A DNA stretch of 64,000 nt from NCBI RefSeq assembly GCF_000367365.1, contig NZ_BARF01000027.1:1-64000 (forward strand), read 5' to 3'. The position numbers and the translations under genes were made by a program. This stretch comes from Streptomyces prunicolor NBRC 13075. Lineage in GTDB: Bacteria; Actinomycetota; Actinomycetes; Streptomycetales; Streptomycetaceae. Shown one piece after another: positions 53,113 through 62,668 of the stretch (position 1 is the stretch's first letter; every line of letters begins with the position of its first letter). A model generated the notes under the pieces. The model did no database searches. It saw only the letters and a program-made list of their open reading frames with translations, and was not told the DNA's origin.

Positions 53113-55671
53113 TCAGGGCTGGTGGTACAGGGATTTCTGACGCCGCAGCCACCAGTGCGGCCGCCAATGGCGCGTTTTCCGGGTCTCGTTCCGGAGTTCC
53201 GTGACCCTGGCGAGAAGCACCTCGTCGCCAGTCTCCTGGAAGGCGGCGGCGGACTCGCCGAACGCGTCGTCCGCCGTTCGCAGGTCCCCTGTACGTCGGA
53301 GGGCGACGCCGAGGTTGAACAGGGCTTGCGCTTCGTGGTGCCGTTCCCCCAGGCGCCCGTAGAGGGTGACGGCCTTTCTCTGGGCTCGTACAGCCTCGCC
53401 GTACCTGCCAGACAGTTCCAGGGCCGAGCCGAGGTTGGTCAACGCCATTGCCTCGGTGTACGGATCCCCGGCCCGGCGGCTCGCCTCAAGCACTAATGAC
53501 AGAGACTCAATCGCTTCCTGCGGGTTGCCGACTTCTATAAGGACCATGCCGAGGTGGTTCCGTGCCTGAGCCGCCATGTGTTCGTCGCCCAGCGAGTCCA
53601 GGATGTCCACAGCCGTCGTAAGCCTGTCGATTGCCTCGCGCGGTCCGCGTCCCTCGCGGCCCAGGGCAAGGACCAGCCCGAGGTTCGCCTGGGCCATGCC
53701 CTCGCTGCGTAGGTCTTTGATCTCCCTGGCGACTGCAAGGGCGCGTTTGTGGGCTTCCGCGGCAGCCGGGAACTGCCCCATGTCCCGCAGCACCATCCCC
53801 AGGTTGTTGAGCGCGATGCCCTCACCTGCGCGGTCGCCGACCTCCTTGCAGATGGTGATGTCCTCGGTGATGGCCTCGGCCGCCTCTTGAAGTCTGCGCA
53901 GGTTGTGCAGGGCCTGGCCGAGGTTGTTGTAGGCCATGCCCAGGAGACGGCGGTCGGTCTCCGGCGAGTACAGAGCCAAGGCCTGCCGGAGGAAGTCCAC
54001 GGCCTCCTCCGGCCGGTTCATCTGCTGGTAGGTCAGGCCGAGGTTGTTCAGGGTGCCGGCTACGGAGATGGTGTCTCCCTTGAGCGCGAGCAGGCGCTCC
54101 GCCTCCCGGTACGAGGCCACCGCGTCGTCGAACCGACGCAGTTCGCGCTGGGCCGTGGCCAGGTTGTTCAGGACACTTGCTTCGTGGTCTCGTCGTAGCA
54201 GTGGTCGATCCGGTGACCGGACCGTCTTGAGCGCCGCGAGAGCGAGCTCGGCGTACTCGTCGAGGTGCCGACGCCGGGACTGGAAGTCGATCAGTGAATA
54301 GTGCAGTTGGAGCAGCACCTCCGGCCGTCCCAACGCCGGTGCGGCGAGAGCGGCGGCCAGCAGGTTGTGTCGTTCGGTGTCCAGCCAGGTCAGGGCGGTG
54401 TCCAGATCAGGGAAGAGGGGATCGGGCTGGGCTCCCGCGCCCACGTGGGCGTCGGCGGCGTGTGCGGTGGTGACGTAGTGCTGGAACAACCGGTCCACGG
54501 CCGCCTCCCGTGCCTGCGACCCGTCCTGCGCGTGGCACAGCTCGTCCGCGAACAGGCGCATGAGGTCATGCATGCGCCAGCGTCCGTACGACGATCCGGG
54601 CTCGACTAAATGGCCGCGAGCGAGCGGCAGCAGCAACAGCTCCGTCTCATCGCGTGCCATACCGGCCATCCGGGCCAGCGCCTCGGTGGACAGATCGGGC
54701 CCCGGATTGAGCGGCATCAGTCGGAAGAGTCTGGCCTGGTCCGGCCGCAGGTGCTGGTACGAGAGATCGAAGGCAGCCCGGACAGCGAGGTCCTCACGGC
54801 TGAGCCGCCCCAAACGGTGGCGCGCGTCGCTCAGGGCCATCGCCATGGAATGCAGCGGCCGGGTCGGGAGGTCGGCCAGCAGGGCGGTGACAACCGAGAG
54901 CGCGAGGGGGAGCCGGCCACACAGTGACGCCACCTCGTCGGCTGCTTCCGGCTCGTCCGCCACTCGGGTGTCTGTGGCACCGACAACCGCTCGCAGGCTC
55001 CGTTCGATGAATTGCACCGCAGCCTGCTGTTCCAGGACGGACAGGTCGAGCAGGCGGGCCCTGAGATCGCTCAGGGAGTGTCGAGAGGTGACCAGCACAG
55101 GAATGCGCGGGTCGCCGGGAAGCAGCGGACGGACCTGGGCGCTGCTCATCGCGTTGTCGAGGACCAGGAGGATCCGCCGCTGTTTCGCCGCGTAGGTGGC
55201 GAGGACGGAGCGGTACAGCCGCGCCCGGTCCTCGAGGTCGTCCGGGATGTATTCGTCCGGCACGGCCAGGGAGCGGAGCAGCGAGCCCAGAGCCCGGTGC
55301 GGGCCAACACGTCGCCGGTCGTCGTAGCCGAAGAGGTTGATGAAGAGAACTCCGCCTGGGAGAAAGTTCGTTGTGTCCAGCGCGCGATGGGCCACCTGAA
55401 GAACGAGTTCGGTCTTCCCCACCCCGGGCAGCCCCGCGATCACATGGCTCGTGCCGGTTGAGTCCTGGCCTGGCCGGAGCGCCGCGAGCAAGGTGTCTCG
55501 TTCTGTGTCTCGGCCCGTGAAGGCCGGGGAGGGCGTAGGCATGCCGGTGAGTGCGGGTGGGACCGTGGCGGGGAGCTGGAGTGTCACATTGGCGCCTTGG
55601 ACCACGGCGTTGAAATACAGCCCACCACTGATCTGGTTGTGGACGCCGTAGCTGTCCTCCGAGCCGGTCAC
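53113..55671 (-). CDS. STAND NTPase: NB-ARC plus TPR array
   Basis: An 852-residue signal-transduction ATPase. Residues 8-30 hold the motif VHNQISGGLYFNAVVQG, seen in many actinobacterial STAND proteins as a short adaptor. The NB-ARC has P-loop VIAGLPGVGKTELVLQV, Walker B RILLVLDNAMSS and the GLPLAL-like CGRLPLALSVV. The C-terminal 400 residues are about ten TPR repeats (ALNNLGMVLRDMGQFPAAAEAHKRAL). There is no DNA-binding domain, so it is not a SARP. GTG 55671, GAGGA close upstream. A defence or signalling role is possible. Confidence 0.9.
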   Translation of the reverse strand: MTGSEDSYGVHNQISGGLYFNAVVQGANVTLQLPATVPPALTGMPTPSPAFTGRDTERDTLLAALRPGQDSTGTSHVIAGLPGVGKTELVLQVAHRALDTTNFLPGGVLFINLFGYDDRRRVGPHRALGSLLRSLAVPDEYIPDDLEDRARLYRSVLATYAAKQRRILLVLDNAMSSAQVRPLLPGDPRIPVLVTSRHSLSDLRARLLDLSVLEQQAAVQFIERSLRAVVGATDTRVADEPEAADEVASLCGRLPLALSVVTALLADLPTRPLHSMAMALSDARHRLGRLSREDLAVRAAFDLSYQHLRPDQARLFRLMPLNPGPDLSTEALARMAGMARDETELLLLPLARGHLVEPGSSYGRWRMHDLMRLFADELCHAQDGSQAREAAVDRLFQHYVTTAHAADAHVGAGAQPDPLFPDLDTALTWLDTERHNLLAAALAAPALGRPEVLLQLHYSLIDFQSRRRHLDEYAELALAALKTVRSPDRPLLRRDHEASVLNNLATAQRELRRFDDAVASYREAERLLALKGDTISVAGTLNNLGLTYQQMNRPEEAVDFLRQALALYSPETDRRLLGMAYNNLGQALHNLRRLQEAAEAITEDITICKEVGDRAGEGIALNNLGMVLRDMGQFPAAAEAHKRALAVAREIKDLRSEGMAQANLGLVLALGREGRGPREAIDRLTTAVDILDSLGDEHMAAQARNHLGMVLIEVGNPQEAIESLSLVLEASRRAGDPYTEAMALTNLGSALELSGRYGEAVRAQRKAVTLYGRLGERHHEAQALFNLGVALRRTGDLRTADDAFGESAAAFQETGDEVLLARVTELRNETRKTRHWRPHWWLRRQKSLYHQP

Positions 55672-55904
55672 ATGTTCCTCGCCTTCGCCCGATGCCAGAG
55701 CCTTAACGCTAGGAGCTGGCCGAACGCTCTGTCCGTCAGTGTTGCGAGAAACGCGTCGGCCTTCACGGCGCTGACGCATAGCCTCCGAGCATTGGCTGAC
55801 GATCAAAACGGCTTTCTGCCAAACGAGTTCGAGGTGCCGGTTCCCTTCGGCAGAGTGTGCACTACCGGCCGATGATCACGGCGGGGCGCTGAGAGGGTGG
55901 GGCC

Positions 55905-56411
55905 ATGGGAGAGCTGAGGGTGGAGGCCATGGGCGAACTGGTGGAGCGGGTCGACGAACAGGACCGGGTGCTCGGGGTCGTGGACCGGGGCGAGGCCATC
56001 ACGCGCCACTGGCCGCACCGCGTCGCGACGATCGTGTGCCGGGACGCGGCGGGCCGGTTCCTGGTGCACCGGCGGGCGGCGGACATGTCCCGGTTCCCGG
56101 GGCAGTACAACTTCATGGTCGGCGGCGCGGCGGAGGTCGGGGAGTCCTACGAGGAGGCGGCGGCCCGTGAACTCACCGAGGAACTCGGGGTGCGGGCGCC
56201 GGTGCGGTTCGCCTTGAAGTTCCTGTGCCGGGGCGCGATCAGTCCGTACTGGCTCGGTATTCATGAAGCGGTGGTCGACGAGGACATCACTCCCGACCCG
56301 GCCGAGATCGCCTGGCACGCGTGGGTCACGGAGGACGAGCTGCGGGAGATGGCCCGGCGTCCGACGTTCGTGGCCGACTCCGTCGAGGCACTGGCCCGCT
56401 ACCTGAGCTGA
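55905..56411 (+). CDS. NUDIX hydrolase
   Basis: A 168-residue NUDIX enzyme. The box GGAAEVGESYEEAAARELTEELG fits GX5EX7REUXEEXGU. The N-terminal ERVDEQDRVLGVVDRGEAI resembles the YfcD-like hydrolases of the isopentenyl-diphosphate isomerase/NUDIX branch. The substrate is a nucleoside- or prenyl-diphosphate-like compound, not readable here. A strong hairpin ends it. Confidence 0.9.
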   Translation: MGELRVEAMGELVERVDEQDRVLGVVDRGEAITRHWPHRVATIVCRDAAGRFLVHRRAADMSRFPGQYNFMVGGAAEVGESYEEAAARELTEELGVRAPVRFALKFLCRGAISPYWLGIHEAVVDEDITPDPAEIAWHAWVTEDELREMARRPTFVADSVEALARYLS

Positions 56412-56442
56412 AGCGAGCCGGTCCGGGGCCACCCTCGCCGCG

Positions 56443-56477
56443 AAAGTGTGACACTTAGGCGAAAAGTGTCACACTTT
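56443..56477. terminator. Bidirectional terminator between NUDIX gene and XPB-partner gene
   Basis: Perfect 14-base arms (AAAGTGTGACACTT at 56443-56456 and its complement at 56464-56477), a 7-base loop and a T run (TTTTT, 56475-56479). It serves both convergent genes. Confidence 0.92.
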
Positions 56478-56486
56478 TTCAACCAC

Positions 56487-59144
56487 CTACCCCTCCGCCA
56501 ACTCCGCCACCCCCGTCACCCGGTGCAGCGGATACGTCCGTACCTCGTCCGCCGTGTGGTCGTACGCCGTGACGAAGCCGCCCTCCACGCGGATCGGGGC
56601 GATGACGCGCTGGCTCGCGGTGCCCTCGGCGTTGACGTAGCCGATCCAGAGGGTGTCGCCGGTGAGGACGGCGGCCTGCATGGTGGCGAGGGTCTCGGCC
56701 GAACTGGTGCGGGGGAGTTCGCCGTTCGGCGACGGGGTCGATTTGAGGGGCGTCGTGGAGGCGCGGTCGCCCGCCCTGATCGCGCGGATCGCCGCCGACA
56801 GGAGGGTGGCGTCCGGGGTCGGCGGGCCGTCCGGCACCGGTTCCGGGGCCGTGCGGGGCGGGCTGCGGTGGGCGTGGGCCCGGGTGATGACGACATCGCC
56901 GTCGGCGGACTCGGCGGCCGGCGCGAAACCCATCGCGCGCAGCCCGTCCAGCAGTGCCGCCGGGTCGGCCTGGGCGGCCAGCACGGTCGGCGCGAGGCGG
57001 CGCAGGCGCAGGCCCGCGGACCGTTTGTCGGCCAGGATCTCGGAGAGCACCGAGTCGTCGTCGCAGCGCACGTACGCCGAGGCCGCGCCGATCCGCAGAT
57101 GGCCGTGTCTGCGGGCGACGTCGTCGATCAGGTAGGCGAGGGGCTGCGGGACCGGCGTACGGGAGTGCGCGGTGAGGAAGTCGTGCAGGTCGGAGGCGGA
57201 ACGGCCCGCGTCCAGCGCGCGGCGCACCGAGCCCGGCGTGAAGCGGTAGACCGTCGCCCCGCCCTTCGACTCCACGTCCGCGAGCACGTCCAGCATGTCC
57301 GCCAACGGCCGCTCCAACGGGCCCGGCGCCACCGCCGTCAGGTCCGCCTGGAGCAGGACGTGGTCCAAGGGCTCGGGGAGGAGCGGCGCGAGGAGACGAG
57401 CGGCGGCCGCACTCGCCGCGGCCTGCTCGGCGGGGGAGAGGGGTTGGGGGGAAGTGGGCGGGCGGTGGTGGTGATGGACCGGGAGCTTGTCGCCGGGGCC
57501 GGAGGGGGCTGACGGGGCTGAGGGATCGGAGGGGTCGGCGACGCCGGAGAAGCCGGCCACCGCGAGCCCGCCACCCCCGTCCCCGCCCTCCACACCTCTG
57601 CCACTGCCTCTACCACCGCCACTACCTCTGCCACCCGCCACCGCACCCCGCAGCCCCAACAACGCCCGCCCCTGCGCCGACAGGGCCCCCCGCCCCGTCA
57701 CCCCCAACATCTCCGCCTCGCTCAACGTCCACCGGGCAAGGCGACTACGCAGATCGTCGCCCTCTTGCGGACCCGCCTGCGCACCCCCCGCCCCTCGAAC
57801 CGGCCGTTCCCACCGCAACCGCGCCAGCACGGACTCGGCGGACGGCGAGGCCCCCTCAGGGAGCCCCGCGAGCAGGCCCAGCACCCGGTGCCGTACCTCC
57901 GGAGCCGCCGACCGGTCCAGCCCCGGGCCCAGCGCGGACAGCGTCCGGTCCTTCCCGTCCCGCCCGCCCACCAGTCCCGACGTCCGGGTCGCCGTGAGCC
58001 ACGCCTCCGCGAGCCGGGCCCAGCGCTGCGCGGCGGGCTGCTCCAGCCACTCGTCGTGGGCCGGGGTCGCCGCGTACCGTTCGTCCGTCTCGCCGTCGGA
58101 GGCCAACAGGCCCGCCGCATAAGCGAGTTCGACCCAGAACGCGGCGACGGGCTCCGCGACATCCAGCGCGACCGCCGTCCGCTTCAGGTCACGGACACTG
58201 AGGCCGCCCGCGCGCATGACCGTCGGCCCGCCCTCGTCCCAGTCCTTCAGCAGCTCTTCGACCGTCGCCAGCGCGGTGTACGCCTGCCCGGCCGCCGTCG
58301 TGTCCACAACCTGTGGACGGTGCGTCGCCTTCGCCTCGACCGCCGGCGCCACCGGCTCTGCCGCGCGGTGCGCGCGCCCGGCCCGCAGATGCAGGGCCAC
58401 CTCGCGGGGGAGTACGACCGTGCCGGGCGCGGTGGGCAGCAGCAGCCCCCGGTCGATGAGCCAGCGCAGCCGGGCCGCGGGCTCGGCGGTCACCTGCCCG
58501 TAGGGTGGCCCCCAGACCAGCCGGTTCAGCACCTCCAGGGACTCCTCGGAGGCGCCGGCGAGCAGCGCCTTCATCCGCCTCCGGGCCGTGAACAGCTTGG
58601 TGAGCGCGGCCACCGCGGAGACGGAGTCATGCGTGGAGGGCAGGCTCACCGCCGTCACGATCTCCTGGATCCGGCCCGGCGACATCCCCGCCGTGGCCTC
58701 CGCGACCGTAGGCCCGAGCCCGGTCGGCGACGGATGCTGCGGCGATGGCGCCAACAGCTCACGCGCCGTCCGCACCAGCCGCAGCCGGTCGTCGGCGCCC
58801 CACACCAACGCCTGCTCGCGCAGGGTCGCCAGGGCGCGCGGCAGCGCTTCGGTGACGGCCGGATCGCGCGCGTCCCCCGCCATCAGCCCGAGCAGCGCGT
58901 CGTACGGCGCCGGGTCCGCCGCCACGGCCAGCGCCTCCGCCGTCTGCAGCGCGAAACGGTCCAGCCGCTCCAGCGCCCGCACGACCGACCCGCGCGTACC
59001 GGCCCGGGTGGCGAGCTGGGTGAGGTCGGTGGGAACGGGCGTGATGAGGTCGGGGCGGCTGCGCAGCAGCGCGGCCAGGGAGACGTCGTCCCTGGTTCGG
59101 AGTGCCTCCGCGAGCGAACGGGGCGGCGTGGCCGGGGTGCTCAT
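56487..59144 (-). CDS. XPB/Ssl2-like helicase-associated protein
   Basis: An 885-residue protein of the actinobacterial helicase-C-terminal/XPB-Ssl2-like family. It starts MSTPATPPRSLAEALRTRDD, has a long helical N-terminal half (LTQLATRAGTRGSVVRALERLD), a Gly/Ser-rich loop around residues 530-580 including a HHHH run, and a C-terminal module that recalls WYL-like nucleotide sensing (LWIGYVNAEGTASQRVIAPIRVEGGFVTAYDH). No Walker A is visible, so it is a helicase partner, not an ATPase. Relatives commonly adjoin xpb. Confidence 0.82.
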   Translation of the reverse strand: MSTPATPPRSLAEALRTRDDVSLAALLRSRPDLITPVPTDLTQLATRAGTRGSVVRALERLDRFALQTAEALAVAADPAPYDALLGLMAGDARDPAVTEALPRALATLREQALVWGADDRLRLVRTARELLAPSPQHPSPTGLGPTVAEATAGMSPGRIQEIVTAVSLPSTHDSVSAVAALTKLFTARRRMKALLAGASEESLEVLNRLVWGPPYGQVTAEPAARLRWLIDRGLLLPTAPGTVVLPREVALHLRAGRAHRAAEPVAPAVEAKATHRPQVVDTTAAGQAYTALATVEELLKDWDEGGPTVMRAGGLSVRDLKRTAVALDVAEPVAAFWVELAYAAGLLASDGETDERYAATPAHDEWLEQPAAQRWARLAEAWLTATRTSGLVGGRDGKDRTLSALGPGLDRSAAPEVRHRVLGLLAGLPEGASPSAESVLARLRWERPVRGAGGAQAGPQEGDDLRSRLARWTLSEAEMLGVTGRGALSAQGRALLGLRGAVAGGRGSGGGRGSGRGVEGGDGGGGLAVAGFSGVADPSDPSAPSAPSGPGDKLPVHHHHRPPTSPQPLSPAEQAAASAAAARLLAPLLPEPLDHVLLQADLTAVAPGPLERPLADMLDVLADVESKGGATVYRFTPGSVRRALDAGRSASDLHDFLTAHSRTPVPQPLAYLIDDVARRHGHLRIGAASAYVRCDDDSVLSEILADKRSAGLRLRRLAPTVLAAQADPAALLDGLRAMGFAPAAESADGDVVITRAHAHRSPPRTAPEPVPDGPPTPDATLLSAAIRAIRAGDRASTTPLKSTPSPNGELPRTSSAETLATMQAAVLTGDTLWIGYVNAEGTASQRVIAPIRVEGGFVTAYDHTADEVRTYPLHRVTGVAELAEG

Positions 59145-59274
59145 CCGACCCACGGTAGCGGGTGGGGGTGACGGTGGGGGAGCGCGTACGACGTGAGGTT
59201 CCCGGCATCGGGCCTGCTGGCGGTAACGTCTGTCACCGAGGGGTATCCAACGCACCCGCCCCTGAGGGGACTTC

Positions 59275-60276
59275 GTGGGTATCGAGAGCGACCAGGTCGT
59301 CTACGAGTATCTGAGCCGCGTCGGTGACGTCGCGCACCGACGGCAGCTGCCCTCGGTCACCCGGATGCGGCTCGTGTCCGAGCTGCGCAACGAGATCGAC
59401 CGGCGCCGGGCCGAGTCCACCGTGGACACACCGGCCGCCGTCCAGCGCATCCTCAAGGGCCTCGGCACCCCGGAGGCGGTCGTCACCGCGGCCGGCACCG
59501 GCGCCGGCGTCCCCCGGACACCGACGCCCTCCGTCCCCGTACAACGGGACCACGAGGACGATCTACGGCCCAAGGGCCTGCGCCGGGTCGTACCGCTGCC
59601 GCGCACCCGCCTCGCCAAGGCCGCACCCGAACCGGCGTCCCCGCCCGACAACTCCGCCTCCTCACCGCACCTCGCGAGCGCGTCCGAACTCGGCGCGAGC
59701 GTCATGCAGCCCGACTGGTGGCGGGTGGAGAGCGGCAACGGATTCGCGCTCGGCGACAGCGTGCCCGGGTTCACCGGCGGGGTCGAGATCCCCGAACTCC
59801 TCAAGCCCCCGCCGCCGAAGGAACCCCCGAAGGAGACGCCGACCGCACCGGTACCGGAGCAGGTGGCCGCCCCGGTGATCGAGCAGGCGCCGGTGGTCCC
59901 CGCCCGGCGCCGCCGCATGGTCCCCCGCCTCCCCGTCGGCCGCTGGTCCAACCCCCTCCTCCTGATCGCCGCCGCGCTGCTCGTGGTGGGCGCCGTACTC
60001 GGCAACTGGTTCGCCCTGCTGCTGGGTTGGCTCATCGCGTACGCCTCCCGGCGACTGACCGACGCCGAGACGAAGGCGGCGGTGATCGGTCTGCCGACGG
60101 CGGCCGTCGTGGCCGGCATCGTCTGGCTGTGGGGCAGGAACACCGGCCGCTGGGGCACCCCCATCGCCCAGGGCCACATGAACGCCGCGATCTCCGAGAC
60201 CTGGCCGTGGGTGGTGCGGGGGGCGGCGGTGGCGTCGGCGCTGTATCTGGTGTGGCGGTCGCAGCGGCAGCGGTAG
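59275..60276 (+). CDS. Membrane protein with N-terminal HAAS-like segment
   Basis: A 333-residue protein. The N-terminal 70 residues are a helical segment (YEYLSRVGDVAHRRQLPSVTRMRLVSELRNEID) like the HAAS/DUF1700 domains. The middle is Pro-rich (PPPPKEPPKETPTAP). The C-terminus has about four membrane segments (PLLLIAAALLVVGAVLGNWFALLLGWLIAYA). GTG 59275 is preceded by GAGGGGA. Function unknown; a regulator-linked membrane protein is possible. Confidence 0.75.
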   Translation: MGIESDQVVYEYLSRVGDVAHRRQLPSVTRMRLVSELRNEIDRRRAESTVDTPAAVQRILKGLGTPEAVVTAAGTGAGVPRTPTPSVPVQRDHEDDLRPKGLRRVVPLPRTRLAKAAPEPASPPDNSASSPHLASASELGASVMQPDWWRVESGNGFALGDSVPGFTGGVEIPELLKPPPPKEPPKETPTAPVPEQVAAPVIEQAPVVPARRRRMVPRLPVGRWSNPLLLIAAALLVVGAVLGNWFALLLGWLIAYASRRLTDAETKAAVIGLPTAAVVAGIVWLWGRNTGRWGTPIAQGHMNAAISETWPWVVRGAAVASALYLVWRSQRQR

Positions 60277-60328
60277 GGCGGCCGGGCGTTCAGTGGGCCC
60301 GGTGGGATTGTCGTAGCGACTGGGCACA

Positions 60329-60994
60329 ATGGCCCATATGACCTCGCGCGCCCAGAACAGTGACCAGCCCACCGCCCGTCCCGCCCTGACCGTCGGCTTC
60401 GACCTCGACATGACCCTCATCGACTCCCGGCCCGGTATCCACGCCTGCTACGTGGCACTGGCGGAGCGGACGGGGACGTACATCGACGCCGATCTGGCGG
60501 TCACCCGGCTCGGGCCGCCGCTCGCGGACGAGTTGATCAACTGGTTCCCGGCGGACGAACTGCCCGCCATGGCCGACCTGTACCGCGAGATGTACCCGTC
60601 GATCGCCATCGCCGCGACCCCCGCGATGCCCGGCGCACCCGAGGCGATCGCGGCCGTACGCGCGGCGGGTGGGCGGGCGATCGTCGTCACCGCGAAGTAC
60701 GAGCCCAACGCGAAGCTGCACCTCGCGCACCTCGGCATCGACGCCGACGCGGTGATCGGCAACCTGTGGGCCGAGCAGAAGGCGGAGGCGCTGCGCGAGG
60801 AGGGCGCGAGCGTCTACGTCGGCGACCACGTCGGAGACGTACGCGGAGCCCGCACTGCCGAAGCCCTGTCGGTCGCGGTGGCGACCGGCCCGTGCGACGC
60901 CGACGAACTGCGCGCCGCCGGGGCGGACATCGTGCTCGCCGACCTCACCGAGTTCCCGCGATGGCTTTCGGACTACCTTCCGGCCCGCGCCTGA
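60329..60994 (+). CDS. HAD-superfamily phosphatase
   Basis: A 221-residue HAD hydrolase. Motif I is VGFDLDMTLIDSRPG. Motif II and III (VVTAKYEPNAKLHLAHLG) and motif IV (VYVGDHVGDVRGARTA) are present, so it should be active. The helical cap resembles phosphoglycolate-type phosphatases. Start choice: ATG 60329, or 60338 (MTSRAQNS). It overlaps the convergent gene by 22 bases. Confidence 0.9.
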   Translation: MAHMTSRAQNSDQPTARPALTVGFDLDMTLIDSRPGIHACYVALAERTGTYIDADLAVTRLGPPLADELINWFPADELPAMADLYREMYPSIAIAATPAMPGAPEAIAAVRAAGGRAIVVTAKYEPNAKLHLAHLGIDADAVIGNLWAEQKAEALREEGASVYVGDHVGDVRGARTAEALSVAVATGPCDADELRAAGADIVLADLTEFPRWLSDYLPARA

Positions 60995-61221
60995 CGACGC
61001 CCCGCGGCGACGGACTGGAGCACGCCTCCGGCGGCGAGCAGGAATCCGACGCCCATGAGCATGCTCAAGAGGTACATGTACGTCGGAAAAGGCGTCGTGT
61101 GGAGCAACAGCGGTACCACGGTGACGAGTGTGGCCACCGCACCGAGGAAAAAGACGATGGCACCGGCACGGATCAGTCGGTCACCGGCCGCGGCGGAATT
61201 CGTTTGGGTTTTGTCGCGCAC
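60973..61221 (-). CDS. Small two-span membrane protein
   Basis: An 82-residue protein with two membrane segments (AGAIVFFLGAVATLVTVVPLLL and YMYLLSMLMGVGFLLAAGGVL) and a basic C-terminus (GRRQARAGR). Start GTG 61221. I do not know a function. Its stop lies inside the 3' end of the HAD gene. Confidence 0.72.
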   Translation of the reverse strand: MRDKTQTNSAAAGDRLIRAGAIVFFLGAVATLVTVVPLLLHTTPFPTYMYLLSMLMGVGFLLAAGGVLQSVAAGRRQARAGR

Positions 61222-61298
61222 TGGACCAGGGTAGTTCCCTGCGCAGAGGAACAACCCGGCGACGTCTTGTCACCGGCCTGAAGACCATTAGCCTTGGT

Positions 61299-61325
61299 AC
61301 CGGCGGGTCCCGACGACCCGCCGGT
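61299..61325 (+). promoter_or_regulatory. Stem-loop in the leader of the second cold-shock gene
   Basis: ACCGGCGGGT pairs perfectly with ACCCGCCGGT around a 7-base loop, ending 47 bases before the start at 61373. It may act in the mRNA leader, as often in cold-shock genes. Confidence 0.55.
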
Positions 61326-61372
61326 CTGCTATCCGAAGCAGTTTTCCGACGAGTACGAGGACGAGGACAGAC

Positions 61373-61756
61373 GTGCCTACCGGCAAGGTCAAGTGGTTCA
61401 ACAGTGAGAAGGGCTTCGGCTTTCTCTCCCGTGACGACGGCGGTGACGTCTTCGTCCATTCCTCGGTTCTGCCCGCCGGAGTTGATGCCCTGAAGCCCGG
61501 ACAGCGCGTGGAGTTCGGGGTCGTCGCCGGTCAGCGCGGCGACCAGGCCCTCTCGGTGACCCTGCTCGACCCGACCCCGTCGGTCGCGGCGGCCCAACGC
61601 AAGAAGCCGGACGAACTGGCCTCCATCGTCCAGGACTTGACCACCCTCCTCGAAAACATCACCCCCATGCTGGAACGCGGCCGCTATCCCGACAAGCCCG
61701 CGGGCGCCAAGATCGCGGGCCTGCTGCGCGCGGTCGCCGACCAGCTGGACGTGTAG
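61373..61756 (+). CDS. Cold-shock-domain protein with C-terminal extension
   Basis: A 127-residue protein. Residues 1-65 form a cold-shock domain (GKVKWFNSEKGFGFLSRDDGGDVFVHSS, RNP1 and RNP2 intact). A further 60-residue helical tail (ELASIVQDLTTLLENITPMLERGR) is not found in CspA. Start GTG 61373 with GAGGACGAGGAC upstream. Distinct from the 68-residue type at 20801. Confidence 0.92.
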   Translation: MPTGKVKWFNSEKGFGFLSRDDGGDVFVHSSVLPAGVDALKPGQRVEFGVVAGQRGDQALSVTLLDPTPSVAAAQRKKPDELASIVQDLTTLLENITPMLERGRYPDKPAGAKIAGLLRAVADQLDV

Positions 61757-61804
61757 AAGTCCGGGAGATTCAGCGGAACTTGAGGGTCCAGGAGAGCCGG
61801 GAAC

Positions 61805-62668
61805 CTAGGGAAATTCGAGCGAGTTCGGGCCGAGGGGCGGCACCAGCCCCTCGGCCGCCGCCCGCGTCAGCAACCCCCGGATCGCCGCGTACCCGTCGTC
61901 CCCCAGATCCGCCGTGAACTCGTTGACGTACAGCCCGATGTGCTGGTCGGCGACGGACGGATCCATCTCCTGGGCGTGCGCCATGACGTACGGCCGGGAG
62001 GCCTCGGGGTCGTCCCAGGCGGCGCGGACGGAGACCCGTACGGACTCGGCGAGGAGGTTCAACACATCCGCGCCCAACGACCGCTTCGCGATGATCGCGC
62101 CCAGCGGGATCGGCAGACCCGTCGTGGCCTCCCAGTGCTCGCCCATGTCCGCGAGCTTGTGCAGCCCGTAGTTCTGGTACGTGAAGCGCGCCTCGTGGAT
62201 GACGAGCCCCGCGTCGACCTTCCCGTCCCGCACGGCCGGCATGATCTCGTGGAACGGCATGACGACGATCTCGCCGACCCCGCCCGGAATCGTGTCGGCC
62301 GCCCAGAGCCGGAAGAGCATGTACGCCGTCGACCGCTCGCTCGGCACGGCGACGGTACGCCCGGTCAGGTCCACGTCCGCGCCCCGGGTGAGGACCAGCG
62401 GCCCGCACCCCCTCCCCAACGCACCCCCGCACGGCAACAGCGCGTACTCGTCGAGAACGTACGGCAGCACGGCGTACGACACCTTCAGCACATCCAACTC
62501 ACCGCGTTCGGCCATGCCGTTGGTGATGTCGATGTCCGCGAAGGTCACGTCGAGCGTGGGCGCACCCGGCACCCGGCCATGGGCCCAGGCGTCGAAGACG
62601 AACGTGTCGTTCGGGCAGGGGGAGTAGGCGATCCGCAAAGGCTGCACAGGCTCAGTGAACGGGGTCAT
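61805..62668 (-). CDS. mqnD: 1,4-dihydroxy-6-naphthoate synthase MqnD
   Basis: A 287-residue enzyme of the futalosine route to menaquinone; it converts cyclic de-hypoxanthinylfutalosine to 1,4-dihydroxy-6-naphthoate. Landmarks are RIAYSPCPNDTFVFDAWAHG, TNGMAERGELDVLKVSYA, GRGCGPLVLT and VIHEARFTYQNYGL. ATG 62668 overlaps the mqnB stop as ATGA and has GGAGACAGG before it. Confidence 0.95.
   Translation of the reverse strand: MTPFTEPVQPLRIAYSPCPNDTFVFDAWAHGRVPGAPTLDVTFADIDITNGMAERGELDVLKVSYAVLPYVLDEYALLPCGGALGRGCGPLVLTRGADVDLTGRTVAVPSERSTAYMLFRLWAADTIPGGVGEIVVMPFHEIMPAVRDGKVDAGLVIHEARFTYQNYGLHKLADMGEHWEATTGLPIPLGAIIAKRSLGADVLNLLAESVRVSVRAAWDDPEASRPYVMAHAQEMDPSVADQHIGLYVNEFTADLGDDGYAAIRGLLTRAAAEGLVPPLGPNSLEFP

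Noticed and set aside
53113..55671. SARP antibiotic regulator
   Set aside because: The NB-ARC and TPR parts match, but there is no OmpR-type DNA-binding or BTAD domain at the N-terminus.
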